Below are positions 1 to 12,040 of a stretch of 64,000 nucleotides of DNA, piece after piece. This DNA comes from Lycorma delicatula. Taxonomy: Eukaryota > Arthropoda > Insecta > Hemiptera > Fulgoridae. The notes beneath the pieces were generated by a model. That model saw nothing but the letters and a program-made list of their open reading frames with translations. It searched no databases and had not been told where the DNA came from. The first letter of the stretch is position 1; every line of letters starts with the position of its first letter. The stretch is from NCBI RefSeq assembly GCF_047948215.1, contig NC_134462.1:114403937-114467936 (forward strand). The letters are read 5' to 3'. The position numbers and the translations under genes were made by a program.

Positions 1-1446
1 AACAGATATATTTTATTTTACTGGTATCGTTCCATATAATATATATATATTATTAGTTGAAGATAAGGAATACAAGGAAAACCAATCATATTTAATAATT
101 AAAACCGAAAAAAAGATAAGAAGTCATATAATAATCGAACGAAATTTGAATATTTTATATTAATTTAATTTATATTACACAATTTATGGAAAAAAATGAG
201 CATCCACCGAAGAATAAATCTAAAATAATTATCAAACGATCTAGGTTTCCTACAGAGAGAAAATTCTCACATACAGTCGGGAATCACAGTTAATTTATTC
301 CACTCCAATGATTCTATTCCTAATAAATACAACGAAGTATAAATACGTCAACGAATTCAAAAAGCGTAACAACAAATGGATTCTCAGAAAACTTCTTTTT
401 TTTATTACACCAAGAACGTTGACCGCTGAATGACCTTCCTTTTTATAATAATTATTCAATCCGTTAAAGTTTAATAAAAAATACAAATAAATATATTTCA
501 CAAGAAAATAATACAAATGATGCGTGTGTAATGAAAAGTTATGCAAGTTTTAATATACCATGATAAATCCAAACTTGAAACAACAGACAAATGTATGAAC
601 TGCCATTAGAATATATTTAATACGAAGCTTCACAGTTATGGATCTATATAATTTTATCTGCACATCAATATTTAAAAATAAAATAAAATGAAAGAAAAAC
701 GTTTTATCTAATTTTTAAAACAGATAAATTTAGTAACAGTCTGTGTATTATTTATTTATTTTTTCTTTTAAATAAAAATACATTAATAGCAAGGAAATCA
801 TAACTAATTTTTAATATTATTCTGTATTTAGACACTATAATTTTAGTCATCATTTAGTATACATTTTAGATTCTTTTGTATAAAATAGAAGTTTATCCTT
901 AATAAAAATGTAAAAAAAATACTGAAATCCTTTAAGATATTGTTATTCAGAAGAATGAACTTTGAAAAAGAGGGTCTCTAATGAAAAAAAACTTAAGTAG
1001 GATTTCAACAAAAACATAATTAACAACCAAAAAACAAGCGGATTGGAATATTTCTTCAATTGATGAGATGAAAGAATTATAGATTTCTCCGAATTATTAT
1101 GCAAGGAAAAATTGATGTAAAGCGAGGGGTACGTAGGACGACGAAAAATATCGTGGCTGCACAATTCAAGAGAAGGAGAACAGAGAAAAGAAGAAGAGAA
1201 CAAAAAAAGAAATGATACTGTAATCTACAGTAGATCCCTTCGAAAAAAAATCATTCCCTTAATTTTTTACTTTTATTAAAAGGCATGTTAATTAGTTTTA
1301 AATAAATCAGCAAATATATAACTCTACCAGTATGGTATAGTAACAAGTAAGTACGTCCATATACCCGTGAAGCAAGCTTTTTTAACGAAATATACTATAA
1401 GTTTTTTTCACGATCCTTCGAAAAAGTACTAAAGTTTTTTCGCGAT
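1..1446. other. No gene seen; AT-rich unassigned sequence
   Basis: I see no exon-like frame, RNA gene or clear repeat here. Short AT-rich open frames on the minus strand (295-546, 943-1203) have the Phe/Leu/Tyr-rich composition expected by chance and match nothing I know. The last 60 bases run up to the degenerate 5' edge of the first family A element. Confidence 0.6.
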
Positions 1447-2091
1447 TCCTTCCGTGTACTTCGTAAAAGTATTATAATCGAGAAAAATTTCAGTTTTCAG
1501 ATTTCAACGGAAATATCGATTTTGATGATCCTGAATCCTTTTTGATTATTTTCGGCGTGTTTCTCTATGTACGTATGTTCGTATCTCGCATAACTCAAAA
1601 ACAATTAGCCGTATAAAGTTGAAATTTTTGATTTAGGACTGTTGTAACATCTAGTTGCGCATCTCTCCTTTCGATTGCAATCGACTGGATCAAAAACTTT
1701 CAAAAAAGCCGCAAATCCCAAAAAATTGGATTTTGCACTTTTTCTGCAAATAACCTCACAAATGCAGTAATAAAACCTCATTGAGAGCTTTTCAACGATA
1801 TATCAGAAGTGGTACTTATTTTAATTGGTTCCAGAGTTATAGCCAAATAAGTTTTTTATTAATGAAATATTTCTTACAAGGTCTTACAAGAGAAAGGCAC
1901 ATCGGTTCGAATCAGACTTCATCTCCTTTTTTAACATTTTGTTTTTAATTTAAATATATTGATTTATTAATAATAATTATTAACTTCCGATTGAAAAAAA
2001 TCTGTTTTAGTGAAATAAAATTTTATGTACTTTTGAAAATGTGTATATTTAATTTAATAGGCGTACAAGGAAGTCATATGGTGCCCACATA
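1447..2091 (+). mobile_element. MITE family A, copy 1
   Basis: First of seven copies of a roughly 0.65-kb non-coding element. The 5' edge is eroded (a form of TTCCTTGTACGAAGTA), but the interior follows the family order: aaaatttcagttttcagatt, a tcgcataactcaaaaac block, a gattgcaatcgactgg block, the T-arm-like GGTTCGAATC near 1913, and the 3' end GTACAAGGAAGT with a short hairpin of the gtgg..ccac type. No coding frame is present. The family is non-autonomous; the autonomous partner is not seen in this window. Confidence 0.8.
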
Positions 2092-2849
2092 ATATATTTT
2101 TTTAATTAATTTATAATAGACGAAAAATATGTTTGTTATTGGAAACTATTTAAAAAAATATAATTGTGACAGCATTACAAACTATTCTATACATACAGTA
2201 AAATAAGATACATACATTGGTTTAGCATAGATTTAAACTACTTCGGTTTTATGATTATCTTTAATAAAGTGTAGTATTTTCAATATTCTTTAGCTTCACG
2301 TTTTGCTTTGATATTAAGGTACATATTAGCGTTAAATGTGGAAGTTAAAAAGCGTGTAAATAAAATAGTAAAAGCCATTATAGTTTTGTAATTAATTAAT
2401 AATTGTGTAGCTTATCGCACACGTTTAACTCGAGTGTTGTAATGTGCAGTACTTTTAAAATTACCAATGATTTTATTTATATACCCACACATGTTCAACA
2501 GCGGTAAAGCAGTAAGACTGTTCCACCAGCTACTTTACGACTCAAGTCGTGCACACACAACTCAACAATTGATCAACTTCATGTTGACTACGTGTGCGCT
2601 AACCTAACATACAGTACAGAATAATAAAGAAATCAAGAGAAACATGTGCTTCAAGCTAAATACATTTTCTACGGTAGAGAAATAAAAGGTAAAAAAAAAT
2701 TTCATTAAAAAAAAATAATAAAAAATATATATATTATACATATAAAGTTACAAGAGGAAAAAATGTGGTAAAATATAATTTCAGCCCGAATGTCACTAAA
2801 ATTTAGATAGAAATTAAAAAGGAAACCTCTTCAATTTTTAGAAAAAAAG
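2092..2849. other. No gene seen; unassigned, slightly GC-richer patch
   Basis: The stretch 2400-2620 is less AT-rich and holds gcacacg/cgtgtgcg motifs in loose inverted order, but no convincing exon or repeat. A 32-codon minus-strand frame near 2282-2380 is too short to support as a gene. Confidence 0.5.
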
Positions 2850-4730
2850 GGATTTTGGAAAAAAATGATGCTGAGAAATAGAAGAGAATTTTACTAAAAA
2901 TAACACTAGAGAATTTTATCAAATCTTTAAGATTAAACTTTCAATTTTTAACACGATCTGCACAAACTTTAAAGACGAATAAGAAAAATTAATAGTGAAC
3001 AAGGGTGAAAATTTAACATGACTAGTCAATTACTTCGAAAAATTATTAAACTTCCTGGATCTCAAAGAAGCTTTTAATTTTATTAAAAATAACGACAAAA
3101 ACTAAAAACTTGCAACCAGCAGATTTACAAGAAATTAAAGAGATTGGTAAATCTTTAAAGAATAACAAAACTTGTGGAGAGGATTGTATGATAGCAAAAT
3201 TCTAAAGTATGCGAGTGATGAATTAGGCTTCAAATTTGAAACCATTCTAAAATAAATCTGGGAAAAAAAGAAAATCCCCACTGAATTGAAAAACGCATTA
3301 ATACATCCGCTCCATAAAAAAGGAAATAAAACAGATATTCATAATTACAGAAGGATCTCAATTCTACCAGTTCGTGTAAAATTCTGTCCAAAGCCTTGCT
3401 AAACAGAGTACAGCCGATAATAGGAAAAGAGATAGGCGAATACCAAGGGAGATTCAGACTCGGAAGAAGTTGCGCGGAACAAATATATAATTTAAAAGAA
3501 TTTTACAGTACCAGAAAATTAGAAATCAATAATTAATTACGATATTTATAGATTTTCAAAAAACCTACGATTCCGTACATCGCGAGTTTTTATTTCAAAT
3601 AAAAGAAGAATTTAAAATAGACACAAAAACAATTAACATAATTAAAGAAACTTTTATAAACACAAAATCCGAAGTTAAATTTCTTGGAGATCTTTTTGAT
3701 CCGTTTGAAATGAAAGCAGGCGTCATCGAAGGAGACGGACTTTCTCAGATTCTCTGTAACTGCATTCTAGAAAACGTAATTAGAGAACGGACTCGAAAAA
3801 CTATATATTACAGAAAATGTTAAAACAGGTCACAGATAAAAAAAAATTATGAACACAATTCTTATTAGCATTCGCAGATGATATCGCGATAAATTCAAAA
3901 GATATGGATGAGGCTCGAATCAAAATCCAGAAATTAAGCGAATAGGCTAATAAAATAAGCTTTCATATTTCTTTCGAAAAAACAAAATGGTTCTCCGAAG
4001 ATAAAAAAAAATAATAAATTACAAATACTAAAAACTCTCTTAAATTAGGAAATTAAAAGAGTATTAAAATTTAAATATCTCGGAGAAGTAATAACCGCAA
4101 ACGCTCTAGAAAAAGAAGCGCTAAAAGAGCGAACGCAGAAAATGGCGTTGGCGTTCAACTTAACACGAAATTTATACAATAAAAAAAATCACTTTGAGAT
4201 AATGCTTAACACCAAAATGACAAAACAATTATTCTTCCGGAGACGCTATTTTACGTTGTGTTTGCAAAATTTTTCGGATAAAGACCTTTTTAAAAAACAA
4301 AAAGAATTTTAAGAAATATATATGGATCCGATTACCAGAACGGAAGTTATAAACTAAAAAGTGAAACAGAAGTTTATAAAAATACATAAAAAATAATCTT
4401 TTACACCATCGGGATATAAATATTTTATGGGCATTTATACAGAATGAGCGAAAACAGATTAACTAAACAAATATTTAACTTTTATAACAGTAGAACTATT
4501 AAAACTAGCCAGTTTAAAAAAAGGTGAAAACGTTCTTAAAACTTTAAAAGTCTCTAAACAAACCTGTTTAAATAGAAACCAATTTAGAAAATTAATCAAA
4601 GAATCTAAGGTTCTACAGAAGGATAAGAAGAAAGTAGACCAAGGAAGAAAAACACGGTGAAAATATGAAAAAAATTGGGTAGACAAAAGAAGTTCCAAAT
4701 TATTATGCAAACGTGATCCTTAGTGGTCCG
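2850..4730 (+). pseudogene. Degenerate RTE-like LINE ORF2 (reverse transcriptase)
   Basis: This is a non-LTR retrotransposon relic read on the plus strand through many stops and frameshifts. In order I can read an IHPLHKKGNKTDIHNY block near 3300, the fingers region of reverse transcriptase; GEYQGxFRLGRSCAEQIYNL near 3440-3500; a FIDFQK.YDSVHREF block near 3545-3590; a GVIEGDGLSQIL block near 3720-3755; and the catalytic FADDIAI at 3871-3891. A KYLGEVI block follows near 4070, then the family's C-terminal tail with NRNQFRKLIKES near 4570. The product would be reverse transcriptase copying LINE RNA at a nicked target. The endonuclease region is missing or unrecognisable. The same family's tail recurs on the minus strand at 19.2-19.8 kb. 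The clade (RTE-like) is inferred from motif spacing. Confidence 0.82.
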
Positions 4731-5184
4731 GGCGAACAAAGTAAAAAAACTTATATATATAATTTTTTCATTTATAAAAAAGGGTTCACACCGTTTTTTT
4801 ACTAGTTTCATACTAGTTTACCTTTCATATATATATATATATATATATACATACTATAAAACTAGTAAAGGGTTCACACTTGTAGTATTTAAAGATTAAC
4901 ATACAGTTGTGTATTACCATCATCTCAAATAAATATAGGCTGTAATGTAATCAAAACAAAATCTAATATGCTCTTTAATATACTGTAAAAAAAATGTGTT
5001 TCATATATAGAAATATTGTACCAGAATTTTATTTTTACAGTTTATATTAAAAAGAAAAACGTAAGAATCTTATTGGTTGTATATGACCACCGCTCCTACC
5101 ATGCCTAAAATTTCACATACTGAAGCTGATATATCATGATGTAAAGAATTAGTATGTTATATATTTTTTAAATGAGCAAAATTT
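4731..5184. repeat. Unassigned; (AT)n microsatellite near 4829-4848
   Basis: No gene seen. A short AT dinucleotide run lies near 4829-4848, flanked by two similar stretches with tactagt and gggttcacac motifs (4785-4807 and 4858-4880), a small local direct repeat. Confidence 0.5.
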
Positions 5185-5198
5185 ATTACTTGCTTATA

Positions 5199-6031
5199 TG
5201 GCAGCATGAATGGAACACCACGACTAAGGGAAGATCCCTGTATAGATTTATACAGGATCTGGGGGGATGGTATGCCTCGAGTTCACTTTTAAGAGCGGCG
5301 GGTGCCCAAGTGCTCACCAACCATGTGAATTTGATGCAATATCTGTTCAGGTTTCGCCTAGCGGCTGATGAGTTGTGTGTCTGCGGAGAGGTCCAGTAGA
5401 ACGAACATCTAATGTTCGACTGCCCTGCCTTGCTCTGGGGGGCCAGAGACCGGGCCACCCTGGAACTAAGAGGTCAGGGGGAAAACTGGCCGCTCATAAA
5501 CGGCGAGTCAATGTGGCGTGAGCCGCATTGTCGGACCGTGTGGGAGTTCCTCGATGAGGTTGCGATGTTCAACCGTCATCGTTAGATTGGTTAATTTAAA
5601 TGGGATTTATTGATTCCTGTAGCGTGTCTGTGGGAAGTCTTCCTTGAAATAATGGCTGCCATCAGCCAGTAATAAGCTCCAAGCGCTTTAAATGGTGGAC
5701 AGGCACTAGCTGGCAAACAGTGACCGAGGCGTGGCGGCTTAAATTGCCGTCTTTTTAATTTGTAACTTTATAGTTTTTAATTTATAACAAGGGGTGCGCC
5801 TCCACGATCTAGTTTTAATATGACAAGTGAGCGGTAGGGACACATACAGCGGGTGCTGTACGGCACCCAGCTTAACCGCTCACGCAAGTTAGGAGCTCAC
5901 TAGAAGCATTAGGAAAACGAGATCGCAAATCTGTTTCAGAGGCACAGTAGCCATTTTTTGGCACGGAACATTTGGTCTATGCTCTAGGGCGACCGAATGG
6001 GGTGGTGGCGGGAGAAATGCCAGCTAACCAA
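5199..6031 (+). mobile_element. R1/I-like LINE 3' end, copy 1 (5'-truncated, TSD)
   Basis: An 833-bp truncated insertion. Bases 5199-5583 encode the C-terminal end of a LINE ORF2, with GRSLYRFIQDLGGWYAS, then a zinc-knuckle-like CVCGEVQ...HLMFDCPA and a W-rich tail ending in FLDEVAMFNRHR. An in-frame TAG interrupts it at 5398, inside the knuckle. About 450 bp of GC-richer 3' UTR follows, ending ...GCCAGCTAACCAAA with no poly(A). A perfect 14-bp target-site duplication, ATTACTTGCTTATA, lies at 5185-5198 and 6032-6045, which fixes both ends. Related copies lie at 33.6 and 44.7 kb. The clade (R1/I rather than Jockey) is inferred from the C-terminal pattern. Confidence 0.88.
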
Positions 6032-6180
6032 ATTACTTGCTTATAAATTTATAAGAAATTACAAAGAAAATATATGTAAAAAATTTTAATATATATTACT
6101 ACTATTATACCCTACTAAAGGTCATTAAAAATGAAATTTGTAAGGGAATATGTGTGGGTGACTGTTCCTGTTAGTTTAGT

Positions 6181-6424
6181 ACCAGAATGTACCGATCACT
6201 AACGGAAAAACCCGATTCGTTAGTACATGTCTCGTGGTGATCAGGTGTATACTTGCATTATTATATATCCATATATCACATATATATCGATATGCATGCG
6301 AAATATATATTAGTAATATATATTTTTTTTATATGAGTATTTTTCTTCATAAAATAATGAACTATAACCTAAAAGTAGGCACCGGAATGTACCGATCACT
6401 AGCGGAAAATCCCGATTCGTTAGT
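6181..6424. repeat. 44-bp direct repeats 200 bp apart
   Basis: A block containing gaatgtaccgatcacta and cccgattcgttagta occurs at 6181-6224 and again at 6381-6424, with about three mismatches and exactly 200 bp from start to start. The sequence between is AT-rich with TATAT runs. It could be a tandem duplication or the ends of a small element. Confidence 0.75.
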
Positions 6425-7248
6425 ATCAATTTCTGGAATTAAATTTTTATTTAATTTTCGTCATATCAATTTTCATCATTCACAAAAAAATAATTTTACA
6501 CAAGAGGTAATCAATTTCGGATACTTAATAATCCCATTCCAAGACGCCGCCCGCCAGGGCAACCCACCCGGATGGCGTAGCTGCAGAGGCGTGCCTGCAT
6601 AAGCCAATAACATAAATGAAATGAAGTTGATCGGTTGAAAAGTGTGCTAGCCAGAACTAAGTGATGAATCTTCTTGGCATAATAAATAAGATAGAAAATA
6701 CATATATCTTGTCTCTTTCTTTTCATTTCGGATTAGGAACGTACTAAATATAAAAATTATTGCTACTCCTACGTGTCCACATACTGATCAACAAATTTTC
6801 TTACTTTAACCTGATTTTATTAAGTGACGACTATTTCTATAGTAATTAATTTTTATTTCGCAGTTCAATTTACGTATATTTTATTCTATATGAATAAAAA
6901 AGAAATTGCTTGAATATTTTTAATGGGATAAATCAAATTAATCCCGAAAATATAATTTCAAAAGAAATCTGTTTGACGAGAAATTGATTCTCTAAATTTT
7001 AGTTTCTGCATGATATTTCACGTCTTATCATATTGATTATATTATATCTTACATAGGTTGATAACAGTGAAAATCAATTAGTAATATTGTTTTGCGTTTA
7101 ATATACCAACTGCCCACGTACTTGCGACATTGAAAAAATATTCGGTACTTGATTTTTTATTGCACCGCCACTTTCTTTACATTTGATGCAACTTCTTTGT
7201 CAGAAAATAACGTATCGTTACAGTGTATTAAACAAAAATTATGTTTGC
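6425..7248. other. Unassigned; small GC island at 6540-6605
   Basis: The island 6540-6605 is strikingly GC-rich for the window (ccgcccgccagg, cacccggatggcg) and ends in gcctgcataagccaataac. A 122-codon plus-strand frame ends in it, but most of that frame is AT-rich filler. It may be a fragment of a repeat 3' UTR. I recognise no gene. Confidence 0.4.
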
Positions 7249-7280
7249 TGGCGAGTGTAGGTTATGTTGACTCAATGTAC

Positions 7281-7461
7281 TTTTTTCTTTTTCCTGTTTA
7301 GTCTCTGGGAATTACCGTTCAGCTATTACTTCAGAGGATGATATGTATGAGTGTAAATGAAGTGTAGTCTTGTACAGTCTCAGTTCGACCATTCCTGAGA
7401 TGTGTACTTAACTGAAACCCAACCACCAAACAACACCGGTATCCACGATCTAGTATTCAAA
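7281..7461 (-). mobile_element. SINE family C, copy 1 (5'-truncated, TSD)
   Basis: The 3' portion of the tRNA-derived SINE seen full length at 7602-7899, in reverse orientation. It begins at the tail (ctttttcctgtttagtctc on the plus strand) and ends in the ccacgatctagtattcaa block; the tRNA head is missing. A perfect 14-bp duplication, TTGACTCAATGTAC, flanks it at 7267-7280 and 7462-7475. Target-primed insertion with 5' truncation explains the structure. Confidence 0.9.
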
Positions 7462-7495
7462 TTGACTCAATGTACCCACAAATCATACCTGTCTC

Positions 7496-7580
7496 AACAT
7501 AACCTACGTTCGCTAATCTCGTCTAATTAACGTTAAATATATCGTTAATTAGACGATGTTAGCGAGCGTAGGTTATGTTT
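7496..7580. repeat. Near-perfect inverted repeat (fold-back, 37-bp arms)
   Basis: The left arm 7496-7532 (AACATAACCTACG...TCGTCTAATTAACG) and the right arm 7543-7580 are reverse complements with about three mismatches around a 10-bp AT loop. Part of the arm sequence also occurs at 7249-7266 (gcgagtgtaggttatgtt). It could be a tiny MITE or the remnant ends of a deleted TIR element. Confidence 0.8.
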
Positions 7581-7601
7581 GGTTACGGTATGTTGATACA
7601 A

Positions 7602-7899
7602 CCCACCGGGTTGATCTAGTGGTGAACGCGTCTTCCCAAATCAGCTGTTTTGGGAACCGAGACTTCCAGCGTTCAAGTCCTAGTAAAGGCAGTTACTTTT
7701 ATACGGATTTGAATACTAGATAGTGGATACAGGTGTTCTTTGGTGGTTATGTTTCAATTAACCACACATCTCAGGAACGGTCGAACTGAGACTGTACAAG
7801 ACAACACTTCATTTACACTCACACATATCATCCTCATTCATTCTCTGAAGTAGTACCTGAACGGTAATTTCCGGAGGCTAAAAAGGAAAAAGATAGGGA
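7602..7899 (+). mobile_element. SINE family C, copy 2 (full length)
   Basis: A tRNA-derived SINE of about 298 bp. It starts CCCACCGGGTTGATCTAGTGG, whose TTGATCTAGTGG part acts as the pol III A-box, and has a B-box-like GCGTTCAAGTCC about 60 bp in. A body with cggatttgaatactaga and tggtggttatgtttc follows, and it ends in an A-rich gctaaaaaggaaaaag tail. The 12-bp duplication ATGTTGATAYAA (7590-7601, 7900-7911) brackets it. It depends on a LINE for movement. Small frames across it are not genes. Confidence 0.88.
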
Positions 7900-7911
7900 A
7901 TGTTGATATAA

Positions 7912-9126
7912 GCTTAATTCATGTGGCGTAAAAATATTGGAAACTGTGAAAATATCTTTAATTATATCCTCAATAGCATTCGCCATTCGCGAGTTTTATC
8001 CTCCAAAAGTGTGATGTATTGCGTTAATATTGTAGTGTTCATGAATTTATATTTGGCGTTTTGCAGTTTTTATTTTTATTTAAAAAATGTACTTTGCCCA
8101 CCTTAAATAAACTTTGTTATTCATTTTGTCATTAAATCTGAAGAAGTTGCATAAAAAAAAGTGGCGGTGCGATAACAAACAAGTATCAATTATTCTTACG
8201 GTATACGTTTCAAAAACCATCTTGTGGATATTAGCAATTTCATAAAAGTCTGTGTTTTAAATATATTTTAATTTATTATAATAAATAATTAATCTGTGGT
8301 GTATTTATACTCTATACAATACGTACTACATTATTTATATAACGTAACGAAAGGGTGTGTGACTTTACACAATGTCTTAATATAATGTATTCAAATTCGT
8401 ATAAGGATTTTGATCTTGTAGAATATCATCCGAAGTATGTGCTTTGAATTTACGACGATGCACTTAATCTGCTTAGATTACTTCTAAATAAGTCCTGTAA
8501 TTTAAGGTTTACTGTATGTATAATCTAATGCAAATCTAGTAAAAATCGTTGTAACGTGTGTAATGATTGACATTTATTATGAAACAATATATAAATTTCA
8601 AAGTAATCTGTTGAAAATAAATAAGTTTAACTACAAAAAAAACAAATGTATGTTAAGTTAGAAATTAACAACAGCAAACTTAATACAAGATATACCTTAC
8701 AAGAGACAAAAGCTACCGACCGGCGACGGCTTGATGGTTCGTCATCCAACTAATTGTTTTCGGCTTCTCTCGTCACTTCCGTATCTAATCGGTATGATAG
8801 AATATATAAACTAAAACTAATACAGATGTGAGTTTTAAGTACAAATGTATACAGTTTTGTAACAATTGAACGTTTCTTTTAATACGAAAAAAACAACCGA
8901 ATGTTCCATTTAAATTTCCGATTTCTTTTGTTCACTGTTCCTACAGCAATAACAAATCAAAATAACTATTGTCTTAGTTATTTATAAATATTCTATCCTA
9001 AAAATATAAACTATTTTACATTAAAGAAAAATAATTTTAAAATAGTTTTTGTATGCTATATCTATTATTAATGATTAAAACAAAATCGTTTAACCCTTTT
9101 AAAGATAAGAATTAAACTCACTTGTT
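7912..9126. other. No gene seen; unassigned
   Basis: AT-rich sequence without a recognisable exon. A GC-richer spot at 8708-8790 (gctaccgaccggcgacggc) stands out, but I cannot assign it. The 61-codon frame at 7921-8106 has no recognisable motif. Confidence 0.5.
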
Positions 9127-9766
9127 TTACTTCCTTGTACGAAGTAAAGAAATATATTGTTATCACGAAAAATTTCGGTTTTCAGATTTCAACGGAAATA
9201 TCCATTTTGACCATTCCTGAATCCATTTTGATTAGTTTTGACGAGACGTCTGTACGTATCCGTATTTCCCGTAACTAAAAAAAACGATTAGCCGTAGGAT
9301 GTTGAAATATTGGAATTACGACTGTTGTAATATCTAGTTGTGCACCTCCCCTTTTGATTGCAATCGACTGGAACAAAAGTGTTTAAAAAAGCCCAAAATT
9401 CAAAAAAATATGATTTTGAAATTTTCCTTAACTGCAGTAATAAGCCCTCATTGAGAACTTTGCATCCATATATCATAAGTGGTACTTAATTTCATTGGTT
9501 CCAGAGTTATAACCAAATAAAATTTTAATTAATTAATATTTGGATCTTACAAGGGAAGGCACATCTGCGAGAATCAGACTTTATTTCCTTTTTTTAAATT
9601 TAAATATACTGGTTTATTAATAATTATTAAATCCGATTGTAAAAAAAAATACAATAAATAATAATTCAATAAAAAAAAGAAGAAAATAAAACTGTGTAAT
9701 AAATATATAAAAAAATATATGTAATTTAATAAGCATACAAGGAAGTCATTTAGTATCCACATCAGT
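9127..9766 (+). mobile_element. MITE family A, copy 2
   Basis: A well-kept 5' end (TTACTTCCTTGTACGAAGTA) and a 3' end with cATACAAGGAAGTCA, giving the terminal inverted repeat of the family. It shares the interior blocks cgattagccgtaggatgttg and cctcccc.tttgattgcaatcg. The T-arm module is decayed (gcacatctgcgagaatcaga). There are no coding frames. Confidence 0.87.
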
Positions 9767-9810
9767 TTTTTTTTTTTACAATCAAAACGATATGATTATA
9801 GTAGCAATAG

Positions 9811-9896
9811 ACCTCTCTCTCTTTTTCCTGTTCAGCCTCCAAGAATTACCGTTCAGGTATTACTTCAGAGGATGAATGAGGATGATTCACACGTTA
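9811..9896 (-). mobile_element. SINE family C, 3'-end fragment
   Basis: A short reverse-oriented piece: ctttttcctgttcagcctcc, then aattaccgttcaggtattac and ttcagaggatgaatgaggat, matching the last 80 bp of family C. The head and most of the body are absent. Confidence 0.75.
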
Positions 9897-9959
9897 CATA
9901 ATGTTCAATGACGTTAAAGATATGGTAAATTTTTTGTGTATTTTGTATAAACAATATAT

Positions 9960-10400
9960 TCCACTTACAAACAACTTTTTTAATGTATTATCCAAGCGCT
10001 TTCGGAATCATTTCATCATCAGGGGTTATTTAAAACTATGAATTTGTATCCGTGCATATAGTATTATATGTATGATTATAATTAAAATTAAAATGAAATT
10101 AAAATTGTTATTTTCATAACAGTCAGTCGTCAATAATTACAATAATTTATACGTGAAGTAAAATAAAACGTCATGTCAGTAGGACATTTACGACTGTTAT
10201 GAGATACGAAATATTATGAGATATGAAGTATTAGCAACCTATTATTGTTTAATTTGTTTTAATAGAATATCATTATCAAATCTGATTTTTTCGTTCATTA
10301 ATTTATTATTATTCAAATATATACCTAATTTTTCCAATATGCTAGTTTTATGATAATTGTTCGTGTATTCTAATATTTAAAAAAATATGTTTGGGGTATA
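9960..10400 (-). pseudogene. Penelope-like element 3' fragment (copy 3)
   Basis: On the minus strand a short frame just above 10238 reads KTSILEKLGIYLNNNKLMNE and ends at a stop. This is the C-terminal tail that follows the GIY-YIG endonuclease in Penelope-like elements, and the same block is seen in the 58-60 kb copy. Downstream (lower coordinates) lies a PLE-type end with gcgctttcggaatcatttc and catcatcaggggtt. The RT and most of the endonuclease are lost. Confidence 0.7.
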
Positions 10401-10404
10401 ATCA

Positions 10405-10579
10405 GTGACGGCTCGTAACTAAAATTGGTAGGGGGGATGCTGCAATACAAAAGCCCAGAAAAATTTTTTTCTGGGCTTTTGCAAGACCATGGTTAAGTTT
10501 TCTGAAAAATAAAAGAACCGAAAAAATGAAGCAACGGAAACGCAACTAATCATATACAGCGGGCGAAGCCACGATGGGT

Positions 10580-10623
<44 letters not shown>
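10405..10623. mobile_element. Possible MITE end with (TA)n tail
   Basis: Starts cagtgacggctcgta, contains the perfect hairpin at 10448-10481 and agcgggcgaagccacgatgg at 10558-10577, and runs into a (TA)n tract at 10583-10623. The GC-rich cgggcgaagcc..gatggg next to a TA microsatellite resembles a microsatellite-associated repeat, but the class is not established. Confidence 0.45.
10448..10481. repeat. Perfect 16-bp-arm hairpin
   Basis: CAAAAGCCCAGAAAAA is followed after TT by its exact reverse complement TTTTTCTGGGCTTTTG. It lies just inside a cagtgacggctcgtaac sequence at 10405, which looks like the end of a TIR transposon. It is probably a subterminal hairpin. Confidence 0.85.
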
Positions 10624-10627
<4 letters not shown>

Positions 10628-11600
10628 AAAATTAACAATAATTTATTTGAAAATATAAACATATAAAAATTATTAAGAAAATAAACGGGTTTCAATTTAG
10701 AAGAAATATTTGTACTGTTAGCCAAAAAATGGTATTATCCTGCAGAATTTGAAAAATAAATATTGCTGCTCTCTTGCACTTCTGTCATCTTAAACAAAAT
10801 TACAGGGTATATACAGTATTTCTTAGAATATAAAATTAAATTATAGTGCTATTAAACAATAAATTTAAGACAAAGTTCTTTCAAATGAAGAAGTTTTCCA
10901 TAGACTCGACAAGGAAATTGAATTGGGCGCTTAACTTTCAGATTATATTATGAGAGGATAAAGATACTAATTATTATATATACTTATTCAATTCAATTGT
11001 GAGAAAATGGAGGGTTGACAGAAAAAATAAAGTGAATTAGCAATCCAAGTGAAATAAAGAAAATTCTAAATAAAAAAAATAGATAATGGAAAATTCTTTC
11101 TTTCCGTAGTTCGAAAGATTGAACTTTCGAAAAAAGGAGAAGTGATGTCGAATGGGGGTCGAAAAATGCGCAAACTAAACGTTTTCTTATAGTTATTATT
11201 AGTCCATATGTAAGGACTTTATGTGTATGTATATTATACGTTCAACAACCCGCATTTCTCTACCATAAGTAAGGATACAAGAGTACTATGAAAGAATAGA
11301 ACCTTTTGAAACGTTGTGACTTTTGAAATAAAGCAGACTGATAAGTTGAAAAAAAGAAATCACGAGACGAATAGGAAAAAACAAAAATGTTTAACATAAT
11401 TTCGTAAATAAACGAACTAGATTGATAGGTTGTATATTAAGACTTCCAAATTATCCTATAAACGAATGAGTGTTGTAAGATCTAAACCAATACAGGGAAA
11501 AGAATACTGGAATAATAAAACAGATAACTGAGGTTAAAAATCTTAGTATAGATAAGAGAGTAATGAAGTACAGCATCAAACCAGTCAAGTAACTGATGAA
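10624..11600. other. No gene seen; unassigned
   Basis: AT-rich sequence without a frame, RNA gene or repeat that I can name. Confidence 0.55.
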
Positions 11601-12007
11601 TTAAAAGATTTTTATTGCCGCAGTGTTTAATTTACAATCGGTTGCAATTTACCAGAACCATAAGTAAATTTGATTACAAAAAAATCACATGCAATTAGGG
11701 GTATCTATTGAAATCCTCAAAGAACGGTATATGTATACATACCTTGTATAGTATATATAAAGATACTAAATATAAATAAGTATATAAAAAGGTAAGTCCA
11801 AAGAACATTGATTAAGTTTAAAACATAAAAAGCAAAGAAAACACCAAAAAAAATAGTCTTACCGTTCACAAAAAGAATAACATATCAAACAAAGGAACAG
11901 TGAAGCAAATCAAAGGACCAAAAAAATAAAGCGGAGAAACGAATTGAAAGATTTTGACGATGTACAACACCCTAGGGTAGCTGAATCGCCTTAAATCTCG
12001 GATATAC

Positions 12008-12040
<33 letters not shown>

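Noticed and set aside
1447..2091. MITE family A as a Helitron (3' hairpin near the end)
   Set aside because: The copies have inverted termini and lack a CTRR 3' end, so a TIR element fits better.
2282..2380. A 32-codon minus-strand frame starting MAFTILFTRF
   Set aside because: It looks faintly like a small membrane protein, but is too short, with no family match or supporting signals.
6234..6602. A 122-codon plus-strand frame
   Set aside because: Mostly AT-rich chance sequence crossing a direct repeat, with no motif; only the last 60 bp are GC-rich.
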